A DNA stretch of 15,097 nt from NCBI GenBank assembly GCA_965368115.1, contig CBDULQ010000071.1:1-15097 (forward strand), in the 5' to 3' direction. The notes under the pieces are model-generated. The model ran no database searches, was not told the origin of the DNA, and saw only the letters and a program-made list of their open reading frames with translations. This document shows, piece after piece, positions 1 to 7,309 of the stretch. The position numbers were made by a program, and so were the translations under genes. This stretch comes from CBDULQ01 sp965368115 (GTDB lineage: Bacteria > Pseudomonadota > Gammaproteobacteria > SZUA-229). The first letter of the stretch is position 1. Each line of letters opens with the position of its first letter.

Positions 1-295
1 TGGTGGTATTGATGTTGTTGTGGCGTATGTAGTCGATGACATCGTCGCCGCTGATGCCTTCCATGTTCAGGTCGAGCAGCAGGATGCCGTAAGTATTGGT
101 GGACAGTTTCTCGATAGCATAGTAGCCGATGTTGACCGCTTCGATGTTGTGGCCGGTCTGGGTGAGCAGTTCACCCAGGCTGTGCAGGTGAAGTTTCTCG
201 TCATCAACGATGAGAATTTTTTCGGTGTATTCCGATAAATATTTGATGCTCGTCTGATTGCCCGCGGTGTTGTTCTGCTTATCTTTATTTGTCAT
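1..295 (-). CDS. Response regulator receiver protein (3' part outside window)
   Basis: This is the N-terminal 98 codons of a gene that runs off the left edge. About 25 polar residues precede a CheY-like receiver domain beginning at KILIVDDE (residues 26-33). D31 and D32 form the acidic Mg2+ pocket, and D75 in LLLDLNMEG is the phosphoacceptor. The ATG at 295 lies 14 bases downstream of the stop of the HDOD histidine kinase, with only a weak AGG-containing ribosome site, so the two genes look co-transcribed. The regulator is the natural phosphotransfer partner of that kinase. Its output domain is not visible: it could be a lone receiver or a receiver joined to GGDEF, EAL, HD-GYP or DNA-binding domains. 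The receiver call is certain from the motifs; the pairing is inferred from adjacency. Confidence 0.93.
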   Translation of the reverse strand, partial: MTNKDKQNNTAGNQTSIKYLSEYTEKILIVDDEKLHLHSLGELLTQTGHNIEAVNIGYYAIEKLSTNTYGILLLDLNMEGISGDDVIDYIRHNNINTT

Positions 296-309
296 TTTGC
301 ACAACCTGT

Positions 310-2424
310 TTATTGTTCAGCTGTCTCGATGTGAGGAATCTGTACGGTAAATACAGTGCCAGTGCTTCCTGTCTTACATCCGATGAAGCCCCCCATGCTG
401 TCGATGAGGTTCTTTACGATACTCAGGCCCAGGCCCGAGTGTCCTTTGCCCTTGGTCGATTCGACCGGAGAATACAAGTGATTCAGAATGTGCTCCGGAA
501 TACCCGGTCCGTTGTCGACGATTTCGATTTCGACGAACACGCGGCCGTTGATATTTATATTCCGGGTGGTGATGGACAACTCGCCGTTGTTGCCCATGGC
601 TTCCACCGCATTCTTGATCAAATTGGTAATGATCTGCTTGATGGCATCCTTGTCGAAAGCAATGGTTTCGATGTTGTCCGCCAGTATCACCCGGGAATTG
701 ATGTTATGGGTGACGAACAGGGACGACTTGAAAACCTTGTCGATATCACTAATGAGCTTGTTAACGTTAACCGCCTGCCGTCCGGCATCGGTCATCAGGT
801 CACGATTCAGGTCTTCCGCGCAACGAAGAATAATATTACCGACCCGGTCGATTTCTTCCTTGATGGTGCTCAAGTCATTCTGTGCCGGATCGTCGTCGCC
901 GAGCCGGTTGCTGAGAATCTGCAGATAATTGCGGATGACGCTCAACGGGTTATTGGTTTCATGGATGATTTCCCGCGCCTTGGTGGCGAACTGGGAATCA
1001 CGCAGGTCGATGATGTCCTGCTTCTGTTTGATCAGGTGCTCCGCCTGGTCGATCTTGTCGGCGATCTCCTGGGCGAAAATACGCAACAGGTCGAAATTGC
1101 GTGCCAGGCTGTCATGACGTTTCTCGCTGACGCCGAGTACGATCACCGCGCGTTGCACCCCGGCTTTGACGATGGGGACACAGACGATGCCGTCCGCGCG
1201 CAGAGCGCCGATCAGCTGTTTGTCGATCACCGCCAGTTTGTCCACCTCGTCGGCCATGGAATCCTGAATGCTCTTGTCTTCGAAGGCCTTGCTGACCAGG
1301 CTGCGCGACTGCATGGGAATTTGCAGTTCGTCGAGCAGGTTACGTTCACCCAGATTCTGCTGGCTTTCCACAAACAGGGTGGCCTGGTCATGATGACAGC
1401 CGAAGATGACACTATTCTTGATGCCGAACAGGATGAGCAGGCAGCGCTGGATGGAAGCGTAGATGCCTTCGCCGTCGTTGATTTCGAACGGCAGCTGGCC
1501 ACCCTGCACCAGGGCGATGCCCTTGATTTCGCGGGCCAGTTCCACCTGTTTGAGTTCGTCCTGCTCCTGATCCGGATCGTCGCCGATGTCGATGTTCAGG
1601 GAGGCGGCGATCTTGTGCAGTTCTTCCAGCGAATCCTCGATCAGTTCCAGAATCAGTGCTTCGGACAGATCGAACAGACTGGTGAAATGGGTGAGTACGA
1701 TGGACTGGGCTTCGGTGTCGTTACAGGCAAGGATGTTGGCCAGGTTGATGATCTTCACCAGGTGGTGGGCCTCCTGGATGTCGTCCACCTCGGCATGGTG
1801 ATAACGCACCGCATCGGCGACCACGACCGGCATTTCCCATTTTTCCAGCAGCAGGGCGCCCAGCTCGTCATGGGTCATATTGAAATGTTCGCGCTCTTCC
1901 TCCAGTACCCGGTCGGCGGGATAAACGCCGTGGGGAATGCGCTTGTAGCCGGATTCAGCGTGGGTTTCGAAAACCAGTTTGCCGATATCGTGCAACAGAC
2001 CGGCGAGGTAGGCTTCTTCGATGTATTTATAGCTGGTCAGTTTGGCCAGGGCGCGGGCGATCAGGGCGCAGGCCAGGGAGTGCTTCCAGAATTCCTTGAG
2101 GAACTGGCTTTTTTCGTTGGAGTAGCGGGAGAAAAACTGTTGAACGGAAGCGGTGATGGCGACGGATTTGATGGTGTCGAGGCCGAGGAACATAAGCGTG
2201 TGCTTGAGCGACTTTAGATGTCGCGCTCGCCCATATACGGGCGAATTAGCAACTGAGACGATCTTGGCACTGAGTGCCGCGTCCCTGCTAATAATGTCGG
2301 AAACCGTGTCGAAACAGACGTCTTCATCTCTACATGCTCTGAGCAACTTGATCAGGATGTGTGGAAGAGAAGGAAGCTTGTTTACCTCAGATTCCTCAAG
2401 TGACTTAATCACAACTTCACGCAT
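310..2424 (-). CDS. HDOD-GAF sensor histidine kinase
   Basis: This 704-residue cytoplasmic protein has no membrane segment. Residues about 12-275 form an HDOD domain, with GLLHDIGKL at 142-150 (H145, D146) and the typical later HH pair (209-210). Residues about 300-455 look like a GAF sensor domain. The C-terminus is a histidine kinase: the phosphoacceptor H488 sits in HETNNPLS, the N box NLIKNAVEA (601-609) contains N605, the G1 box is VDNGPGIP (636-643), and GLGLSIV (664-670) is the G2 box. HDOD domains occur in signalling proteins and are generally regulatory. The protein probably senses a cytoplasmic ligand or redox state and phosphorylates the adjacent response regulator. The ATG has no Shine-Dalgarno and lies 7 bases from a likely -10 box. 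The long open frame on the opposite strand is a shadow. Confidence 0.93.
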   Translation of the reverse strand: MREVVIKSLEESEVNKLPSLPHILIKLLRACRDEDVCFDTVSDIISRDAALSAKIVSVANSPVYGRARHLKSLKHTLMFLGLDTIKSVAITASVQQFFSRYSNEKSQFLKEFWKHSLACALIARALAKLTSYKYIEEAYLAGLLHDIGKLVFETHAESGYKRIPHGVYPADRVLEEEREHFNMTHDELGALLLEKWEMPVVVADAVRYHHAEVDDIQEAHHLVKIINLANILACNDTEAQSIVLTHFTSLFDLSEALILELIEDSLEELHKIAASLNIDIGDDPDQEQDELKQVELAREIKGIALVQGGQLPFEINDGEGIYASIQRCLLILFGIKNSVIFGCHHDQATLFVESQQNLGERNLLDELQIPMQSRSLVSKAFEDKSIQDSMADEVDKLAVIDKQLIGALRADGIVCVPIVKAGVQRAVIVLGVSEKRHDSLARNFDLLRIFAQEIADKIDQAEHLIKQKQDIIDLRDSQFATKAREIIHETNNPLSVIRNYLQILSNRLGDDDPAQNDLSTIKEEIDRVGNIILRCAEDLNRDLMTDAGRQAVNVNKLISDIDKVFKSSLFVTHNINSRVILADNIETIAFDKDAIKQIITNLIKNAVEAMGNNGELSITTRNININGRVFVEIEIVDNGPGIPEHILNHLYSPVESTKGKGHSGLGLSIVKNLIDSMGGFIGCKTGSTGTVFTVQIPHIETAEQ

Positions 2425-2431
2425 GTGGTTA

Positions 2432-2459
2432 ATGCTATTACTTTTTTCCCTTGTGTCAA
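2432..2459 (-). promoter_or_regulatory. Sigma-70-type promoter of the HDOD kinase gene
   Basis: On the minus strand a perfect TTGACA (2459-2454) is followed after 16 bases by TAGCAT (2437-2432), a 4 of 6 match to the -10 consensus. Only the seven bases TAACCAC separate the -10 box from the ATG at 2424. Transcription would therefore start at or next to the start codon, giving a leaderless or nearly leaderless mRNA. An inverted repeat (CAGTTT/AAACTG, arms 2474-2479 and 2487-2492) lies just upstream of the -35 box and could bind an activator. The promoter is seen by consensus only. Confidence 0.55.
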
Positions 2460-2620
2460 TGCGCTTTATCGGACAGTTTCATGAAAAAACTGCTCACTTT
2501 TTAAACAGCGCAAAATGTATATAGCAAATATGGCAGAGAATACACGCCAAACCGGCGATTATTTTTCTCGGTAATTTGAACCTGGCGTGATATTCTGTGG
2601 CCAATCAGGGCTTGGTTGGC

Positions 2621-2648
2621 TTTGCAGTAACTCTCTGAAACATATGAT
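2621..2648 (+). promoter_or_regulatory. Possible promoter of the MinD/ParA-like gene
   Basis: TTTGCA (2621-2626) and TATGAT (2643-2648) are separated by 16 bases and match the sigma-70 boxes 4 of 6 and 5 of 6. A start about seven bases further on would give a leader of roughly 60 bases before the ATG at 2717. The rest of the 292-base divergent gap (2425-2716) holds the opposing kinase promoter and no convincing gene. Confidence 0.35.
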
Positions 2649-2716
2649 AAAAGATGTTCAGCTTGAGATGCGTAAGGCACAAGGCGTAGCGGGTTAAGCC
2701 GAGTAATCGACGAAAA

Positions 2717-4318
2717 ATGCCTCCGAACCATCTTAATGACAACAAAACGGCGCAGGTCATTGCCATCACCAGCGGTAAAGGTGGTGTCGGCAAAACCAGC
2801 CTGACCGTCAATCTGGGAATCGCCCTGTCCCAGCTCGGCCAGAAGGTCTGCCTGTTCGATGCAGACGCCAATCTGGCGAATCTCAATATCATGCTCAGAC
2901 TGATGCCCGAATACACCATGGAACATGTGTTGCGTGGCGAAAAGGACATCCAGGACATCGTTCTGCACAAGGCCGGCATCAGCCTGGTTCCCGGCGCCAC
3001 CGGGCTCACCGATTTCGTCCATATGTCCAGCGAGTACCAGCGCCGCGCCATCAATAGCCTGGCGAGCCTGGAACGCTATTACGATCATCTGCTGGTGGAT
3101 ACTTCGGCGGGCATCTCCGAACAGGTGCTGTCGTTCATCGAATCGGCGCATCAGTGCCTGCTGGTGATCAGTCCGGAGCCCACATCACTCACCGACGGTT
3201 TCTCCCTGTTGCGCGTGCTCAAGAAACGTGGCTACCAGCGAACGATCAACGTGGTGGTGAATTATGCCGGCGCCGAACTCAGTGCGCGCAAGGTGTTCAA
3301 TCGTTTTTCCGGCGCGGTGGCCAAATACATCGGTTACCAGGTGCGCTATCTGGGTTTCGTGATGAAGGACGACAACATGTCCTCGGCGATCAGTCTGCAG
3401 AATCCGATTATGCTGCAGAAGCCCCAGTCGCTGGCCAGCCGTAGCCTGGTGCGTCTGGCGGGTGCGGTGAATCGGCTGGTCCAGGAGGATTACCATAGCG
3501 ACGCGCTCAGTGAACACTGGATGGAGCTGGCGCACATCGAACCGGAGAGTGTACAGCCCGAGCCGGAAGCGCTGGATGTGAGCGAGGATGATTTGCTGGA
3601 TGGCGAACTGATCGCAGAAGAGGATGAACCGGCACCGGTCAATCGTCGGCAGATCCTCAACAGCCATAACCGGGCGCTGCGCGAATTCATCGAAGACCCG
3701 GAGACCTCCAAGCTGGAACTGCGTTCGGTGCTGAACGACCTGATCGATGTTTACGTCAGTCGCTTCAACGATTATCCCTTTGATGCCATCGGTATCGTCA
3801 ACCGCGCCCTGGAACTGGATAAACTGTCCGGTGACAAACTGGGCCAGCTGATGATGACCCTGCAGCTGTTCTACCAGGATCAGCTGGCACAGACTGACCG
3901 TGACACTTCAGCGGAACATATTCGTCAGCTGATCAACAGTTTCGTGCAGGAACACAAGAACTATCCCTTCGACGTGGTGCAGACCCTGTACCAGTTCCTC
4001 GACCTGGAAAGCGTATCGCAGAACCAGATGCGTCAGCTGCTGACCAATCTGTTGCTGGTGTATGAAGACAAGTACCGGGTGGTGAAAGATATCGATAACG
4101 GTGAGTCCGGTGTCTACTGCGCCGAACACGAACAGGAACAGTACGAGAAAGTCGTTGCCCTGTTACAGGATAAACACCTGCACAACCTGGCGTTGAAAAT
4201 GAAACCGGTCGAGGCGGGGAATGACCAGCACAATCAGGATGAAGTCGGTGAACAACGCAAACAGAAATCCGATAATCCGCTGCTCGACAGTATTCGCTTT
4301 GCCTCGCTGACGGATTGA
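2717..4318 (+). CDS. MinD/ParA-family ATPase with duplicated C-terminal module
   Basis: This 533-residue protein starts with a MinD/ParA/FlhG-type ATPase domain (about 12-255). It has the deviant Walker A GKGGVGKT (20-27, signature lysine K21), a switch I region DADANLANLN (48-57) and a Walker B/switch II LLVDTSAGIS (125-134). Such ATPases dimerise on ATP and position or count cellular structures; FlhG/FleN controls flagellar number. No DQAxxLR-type activation helix of FlhG is seen at the N-terminus, and no flagellar genes are nearby, so FlhG is not claimed. An acidic linker (about 275-310) leads to two related helical segments at 339-390 and 402-453, both containing YPFD. The ATG is the first start after an in-frame TAG at 2687, with a poor ribosome site. 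The gene is divergent from the HDOD kinase and convergent with yffB. Cargo and partner are unknown. Confidence 0.88.
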   Translation: MPPNHLNDNKTAQVIAITSGKGGVGKTSLTVNLGIALSQLGQKVCLFDADANLANLNIMLRLMPEYTMEHVLRGEKDIQDIVLHKAGISLVPGATGLTDFVHMSSEYQRRAINSLASLERYYDHLLVDTSAGISEQVLSFIESAHQCLLVISPEPTSLTDGFSLLRVLKKRGYQRTINVVVNYAGAELSARKVFNRFSGAVAKYIGYQVRYLGFVMKDDNMSSAISLQNPIMLQKPQSLASRSLVRLAGAVNRLVQEDYHSDALSEHWMELAHIEPESVQPEPEALDVSEDDLLDGELIAEEDEPAPVNRRQILNSHNRALREFIEDPETSKLELRSVLNDLIDVYVSRFNDYPFDAIGIVNRALELDKLSGDKLGQLMMTLQLFYQDQLAQTDRDTSAEHIRQLINSFVQEHKNYPFDVVQTLYQFLDLESVSQNQMRQLLTNLLLVYEDKYRVVKDIDNGESGVYCAEHEQEQYEKVVALLQDKHLHNLALKMKPVEAGNDQHNQDEVGEQRKQKSDNPLLDSIRFASLTD

Positions 4319-4351
4319 TCGAAGGACCGGTCGAACAATCGATGGAAGGTT

Positions 4352-4699
4352 TTATTTAAACGCCTTCGCGTAGTCCTCGGCAGAGAATCCCACTCGATAC
4401 TCACCATCCACATCCAGTACCGGACGTTTGATGATGCTCGGATTGTCGAGCATGATTTTGATGGCTGCGGTCTGGGTAGTGACTTTTTCTTTTACCGCAT
4501 CGTCCAGCTTGCGCCAGGTGGTGCCGCGTTTGTTGAGCAGGGTTTCCCAGCCCAGCGCCTTGCACCATTTCTTCAGTTCCTTTTCCGGAACGCCGAGTTT
4601 TTTGTAATCATGAAATTCATATTCCACACCCTGGTCCTTGAGCCAGGTGCGGGCTTTTTTCATGGTGTCGCAGTTGGCAATGCCGTAGAGGGTGGTCAT
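4352..4699 (-). CDS. yffB: ArsC/Spx-family protein, YffB-like
   Basis: This 115-residue thioredoxin-fold protein of the ArsC family closely follows E. coli YffB in length and motifs: LYGIANCDTMKKAR at the N-terminus with the single active-site-type cysteine C10, RGTTWRKLD (58-66) and IIKRP (89-93). C10, R58 and R92 occupy the positions of the catalytic or ligand residues of ArsC reductases. YffB proteins bind glutathione, and arsenate reduction is not established for them, so a glutathione-dependent thiol reductase role is the cautious reading. In E. coli yffB precedes dapE; here it lies downstream of dapD, but dapE is absent and the next gene is convergent. A 14-bp hairpin separates it from dapD, so it may have its own promoter, although I saw no clear one. 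The ATG at 4699 gives the family-typical N-terminus; the ribosome site is weak. Confidence 0.9.
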   Translation of the reverse strand: MTTLYGIANCDTMKKARTWLKDQGVEYEFHDYKKLGVPEKELKKWCKALGWETLLNKRGTTWRKLDDAVKEKVTTQTAAIKIMLDNPSIIKRPVLDVDGEYRVGFSAEDYAKAFK

Positions 4700-4789
4700 G
4701 ATGATCAGGTCCGTAAATTAACTTGAACAAAATTCGTTTTTTTAAAATGCCACGCGAGATGCATGAGCAGGTATTGAGATATTAAACGC

Positions 4790-4824
4790 CGGCGTCCGCA
4801 AACAAAGGCCGTTTGCGGACGCCG
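4790..4824 (-). terminator. Strong hairpin downstream of dapD, possibly bidirectional terminator
   Basis: A perfect 14-bp inverted repeat (4790-4803 and 4811-4824, core GGCGTCCGCAAAC) has a 7-base loop. It begins nine bases past the dapD stop. On the minus strand it is preceded by a run of A and followed by GGCGTTTAAT, a weak U-tract. On the plus strand it is followed directly by ATTTTT. It probably ends or attenuates dapCD transcription before yffB, and may also stop rightward transcripts. Confidence 0.75.
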
Positions 4825-4832
4825 ATTTTTAA

Positions 4833-5657
4833 TCAGTCGATCGAGCGCAGCAGTTCGTTGATGCCGACCTTGCTCAGGGTCTTTTCGTCCACCTGCTTGA
4901 CAATCACTGCACAGTACAGGCTGTAGGTGCCGTCTTTGGAGGGCAGGTTGCCAGAGACCACAACCGAACCTTTGGGTACGCGACCGTAAGTCACTTCGCC
5001 GGTTTCGCGGTTGAAGATCTTGGTGCTCTGGCCGATGTACACGCCCATGGAAATCACCGAGCCTTCTTCGACGATGACGCCTTCGACGATTTCGGAACGC
5101 GCGCCGATGAAGCAGTTGTCTTCGATAATGGTGGGCGCGGCCTGCAGCGGCTCCAGTACTCCGCCGATGCCGACGCCGCCGGACAGGTGTACGTTCTTAC
5201 CGATCTGTGCACAGGAGCCGACGGTGGCCCAGGTGTCCACCATGGTGCCGGAATCCACATAAGCGCCAATGTTCACATAAGAAGGCATCAGGACCACGCT
5301 GGGCGCCAGGTAAGAACCGATACGTGCGGTGGCCGGTGGTACCACGCGTACGCCGGATTCGCGGAAGGCGCGCGAGTTGTGATCGGCGAACTTGGAATCG
5401 ACCTTGTCGTAGTAATTGGTGAAACCACCCTTGATGAATTCGTTGTCGTTGATGCGGAACGACAGCAGCACGGCTTTCTTCAGCCATTCGTTGACCACCC
5501 AGTCGCCGTCTTTCTTTTCGGCAACGCGGTCTTCACCGGAGTCCAGCATCATGATGGCCTGTTCGACGGCTTCGCTGACGTGGGTTTCGGCATTGCGCGG
5601 TGTAATATCGGCGCGACGTTCAAAGGCTTCTTCGATAATTTGTTTGATATCGTCCAT
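4833..5657 (-). CDS. dapD: 2,3,4,5-tetrahydropyridine-2,6-dicarboxylate N-succinyltransferase
   Basis: DapD transfers succinyl from succinyl-CoA to tetrahydrodipicolinate in the cytoplasm, committing to the succinylase branch of meso-diaminopimelate and lysine synthesis. The protein is nearly collinear with E. coli DapD, with the shared blocks WLKKAVLLSFRIND, VLMPSYVNIGAYVD, GSCAQIGKNVHLSGG and EDNCFIGARSE. The middle and C-terminal part is the left-handed beta-helix of hexapeptide repeats typical of a trimeric acyltransferase. I chose the ATG at 5657: it gives 274 residues, the usual family length, and has GGAG six bases upstream. A TTG start at 5669 would add four residues and overlap that ribosome site. 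The gene starts 12 bases after the dapC stop, so the two are one operon, closed by the hairpin at 4790-4824. Confidence 0.98.
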   Translation of the reverse strand: MDDIKQIIEEAFERRADITPRNAETHVSEAVEQAIMMLDSGEDRVAEKKDGDWVVNEWLKKAVLLSFRINDNEFIKGGFTNYYDKVDSKFADHNSRAFRESGVRVVPPATARIGSYLAPSVVLMPSYVNIGAYVDSGTMVDTWATVGSCAQIGKNVHLSGGVGIGGVLEPLQAAPTIIEDNCFIGARSEIVEGVIVEEGSVISMGVYIGQSTKIFNRETGEVTYGRVPKGSVVVSGNLPSKDGTYSLYCAVIVKQVDEKTLSKVGINELLRSID

Positions 5658-5663
5658 CGGGGT

Positions 5664-5667
5664 CTCC
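5664..5667 (-). promoter_or_regulatory. dapD: Ribosome binding site that decides the dapD start
   Basis: On the minus strand GGAG lies six bases before the ATG at 5657 and just after the dapC stop codon (5672-5670). It supports the 274-residue start over the upstream in-frame TTG. Confidence 0.85.
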
Positions 5668-5669
5668 AA

Positions 5670-6863
5670 CTAAAGCGATGTAATGAATTGATGAATACGG
5701 TCGGCGGCGGTCACGGTTTCGTCGACCGTGGCCACCAGCGCCATACGAATATGATTCACGCCCGGATTGATACCCTCCGCTTCACGTGAAAGATAACGAC
5801 CGGGTAGCACGGTGACGTTCTGTTGCGCGAACAGTTGTTGCGCGAAATCCGTGTCCGCGATCGGTGTGCGCGGCCAGAGATAAAATCCGGCGTCCGGCAG
5901 GCGCACATCGAGTACCGGTGCCAGGATATCCAGCACCGCATCGAATTTCTGTTTGTAGAGCCGGCGATTTTCGCGCACATGGTCTTCGTCGTTCCAGGCG
6001 CTGATGCTGGCCAGTTGAGTCGGCGGCGGCATGGCGCAACCGTGATAGGTCCGGTATTTGAAAAACGCCTCTATGACATCCGCATCACCGGCCACGAAAC
6101 CGGAGCGCAGGCCCGGCAGGTTGGAGCGTTTCGACAGGCTGTGGAACACCACACAACGTTTGTAATCGGTGTTACCCATGGCTTCCGCTGCTTCCAGCAA
6201 ACCACAGGGCGGATTGTTTTCGTCGAAATAAATTTCCGAATAGCATTCGTCGGAGGCGATGATGAAATCGTACTGTTCGGCTTTTTCGATCAGCGCCTGC
6301 AACTGGTCCTGCGGAATCACCGCGCCGGTGGGATTGCCCGGGGTGCAGATGTACAGCACCTGGCAGGCCTGCCAGTGCGCTTCGGGAATCGCCGCAAAGT
6401 CCGGCAGGTAATTGTTGTCCGCGGTCGTGTTATAAAACAGCGGCTCGGCGCCGGACAGGAAGGCGGCCCCTTCGTAAATCTGGTAGAACGGGTTCGGCAT
6501 CAGAATGGCCGGATTGTGACTGCGATCGATCATCGCCTGGGCAAAGGCAAACAGCGCTTCGCGGGTACCGTTGACCGGCAGGATCTGGGTTTCCGCATCG
6601 ATGCCCGATGTCAGCCCGAAGCGGGTCTGTAACCAGCCGGCGATGGCCTGGCGCAGGGCGGGCATGCCGCGGGTCAGCGGATACTGGCCGACTTTATCCA
6701 GATTGGCGCCGAGATCGCGCAACACGAAGCTCGGTGGCGTATGTTTCGGCTCGCCGATGGACAGTGCGATATGCGCCAGTTGTTGCGGCGGCAGCGCGCC
6801 CTGTTTCAGCTCGGCCAGCTTTTCGAAAGGATAGGGCTGCAGGCGATTGAGGTCCGGGTTCAT
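5670..6863 (-). CDS. dapC: Succinyldiaminopimelate transaminase (DapC)
   Basis: This is a 397-residue class I/II PLP-dependent aminotransferase of the DapC family, which converts N-succinyl-2-amino-6-ketopimelate with glutamate to N-succinyl-diaminopimelate. Visible residues are CTPGNPTGAV (173-182, N177), D205 in ASDECYSEIYFDE (pairs with the PLP pyridine nitrogen), Y208, the Schiff-base lysine K245 in HSLSKRSNLPG, and R373 in NHIRMALV for the substrate carboxylate. The N-terminus MNPDLNRLQPYPFEKL is characteristic of gammaproteobacterial DapC, which supports the ATG at 6863. The next step of the pathway is not separately coded here: the product of DapD is the substrate of DapC, and the two genes are adjacent with a 12-base gap. 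The tight arrangement makes a generic aspartate-aminotransferase assignment unlikely. Confidence 0.95.
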   Translation of the reverse strand: MNPDLNRLQPYPFEKLAELKQGALPPQQLAHIALSIGEPKHTPPSFVLRDLGANLDKVGQYPLTRGMPALRQAIAGWLQTRFGLTSGIDAETQILPVNGTREALFAFAQAMIDRSHNPAILMPNPFYQIYEGAAFLSGAEPLFYNTTADNNYLPDFAAIPEAHWQACQVLYICTPGNPTGAVIPQDQLQALIEKAEQYDFIIASDECYSEIYFDENNPPCGLLEAAEAMGNTDYKRCVVFHSLSKRSNLPGLRSGFVAGDADVIEAFFKYRTYHGCAMPPPTQLASISAWNDEDHVRENRRLYKQKFDAVLDILAPVLDVRLPDAGFYLWPRTPIADTDFAQQLFAQQNVTVLPGRYLSREAEGINPGVNHIRMALVATVDETVTAADRIHQFITSL

Positions 6864-6902
6864 GTAAACTAGTTTCGTGGTCTGCTTGCAAAAAGAAGGC
6901 GG

Positions 6903-6908
6903 ATTATA
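6903..6908 (-). promoter_or_regulatory. Perfect -10 hexamer of the dapC-dapD operon
   Basis: On the minus strand TATAAT lies 39 bases upstream of the dapC ATG in the 62-base divergent gap. No good -35 is seen 16-18 bases upstream, where the start of the opposing VOC gene lies. It would give a leader of about 33 bases. Confidence 0.4.
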
Positions 6909-6925
6909 CCCTAACGGAGGTAAAG

Positions 6926-7309
6926 ATGGCGGTTCTGTCCATGCATCATGTCAGCATGATTGTGGCTGATACAGCAAAAGCACTGACATTCTATCGGGAC
7001 ATCCTGGAACTGCCGGTGAGTGAGGCACGGCCTGAGCTGGGTTTTCCCGGCGCCTGGCTGCAACTGGGTGCGCAGCAGATTCATCTGCTCGAAGTGCCGA
7101 ATCCCGACCCGGTCGGCGAGCGGCCGCAACACGGTGGCCGTGACCGGCATCTGGCGCTGGCGGTCGATGCGCTGGCACCGTTCGAACAGCGCCTGCAGGC
7201 CGCCGGCCTGACCTTCACGCGCAGCAAGTCCGGGCGTCAGGCGTTGTTCTGTCGTGATTACGACGGTAATACGCTGGAGTTGATCGAGGTTGCCGCGGCT
7301 GATCAGTGA
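6926..7309 (+). CDS. VOC-fold (glyoxalase/bleomycin-resistance/dioxygenase superfamily) protein
   Basis: This 127-residue protein is one vicinal-oxygen-chelate domain with two beta-alpha-beta-beta-beta modules. It opens with MHHVSMIVADTAKALTFYRDILEL and ends with CRDYDGNTLELIEV, both hallmark segments. Four residues sit where metal ligands occur in the family: H8, E56 (in HLLE), H75 (in RHLALAV) and E118 (in TLELIE). A metal-binding active site is therefore plausible, but the substrate cannot be read from sequence; family members include lactoylglutathione lyase, fosfomycin thiol transferases and extradiol dioxygenases. The ATG has a strong GGAGG (6916-6920) five bases upstream. The stop overlaps the end of the convergent cyclic-di-GMP gene by seven bases. 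Confidence 0.9.
   Translation: MAVLSMHHVSMIVADTAKALTFYRDILELPVSEARPELGFPGAWLQLGAQQIHLLEVPNPDPVGERPQHGGRDRHLALAVDALAPFEQRLQAAGLTFTRSKSGRQALFCRDYDGNTLELIEVAAADQ

Noticed and set aside
289..2217. Plus-strand open frame of 642 codons opposite the HDOD kinase gene
   Set aside because: It lies antisense to a protein with complete HDOD and histidine-kinase motifs, has no recognisable domain and reflects codon bias of the real gene.
2501..3151. 216-codon minus-strand frame over the start of the MinD-like gene
   Set aside because: Opposite the Walker A and switch regions of a clear ATPase; no domain of its own.
4319..4351. Possible terminator between the MinD-like gene and yffB
   Set aside because: The short palindromes (GACCGGTC, ATCGAT) do not combine into a stable hairpin with a T-tract on either strand.
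5187..5789. 200-codon plus-strand frame over the dapD/dapC junction
   Set aside because: Antisense to two well-recognised biosynthetic genes and without any family features.
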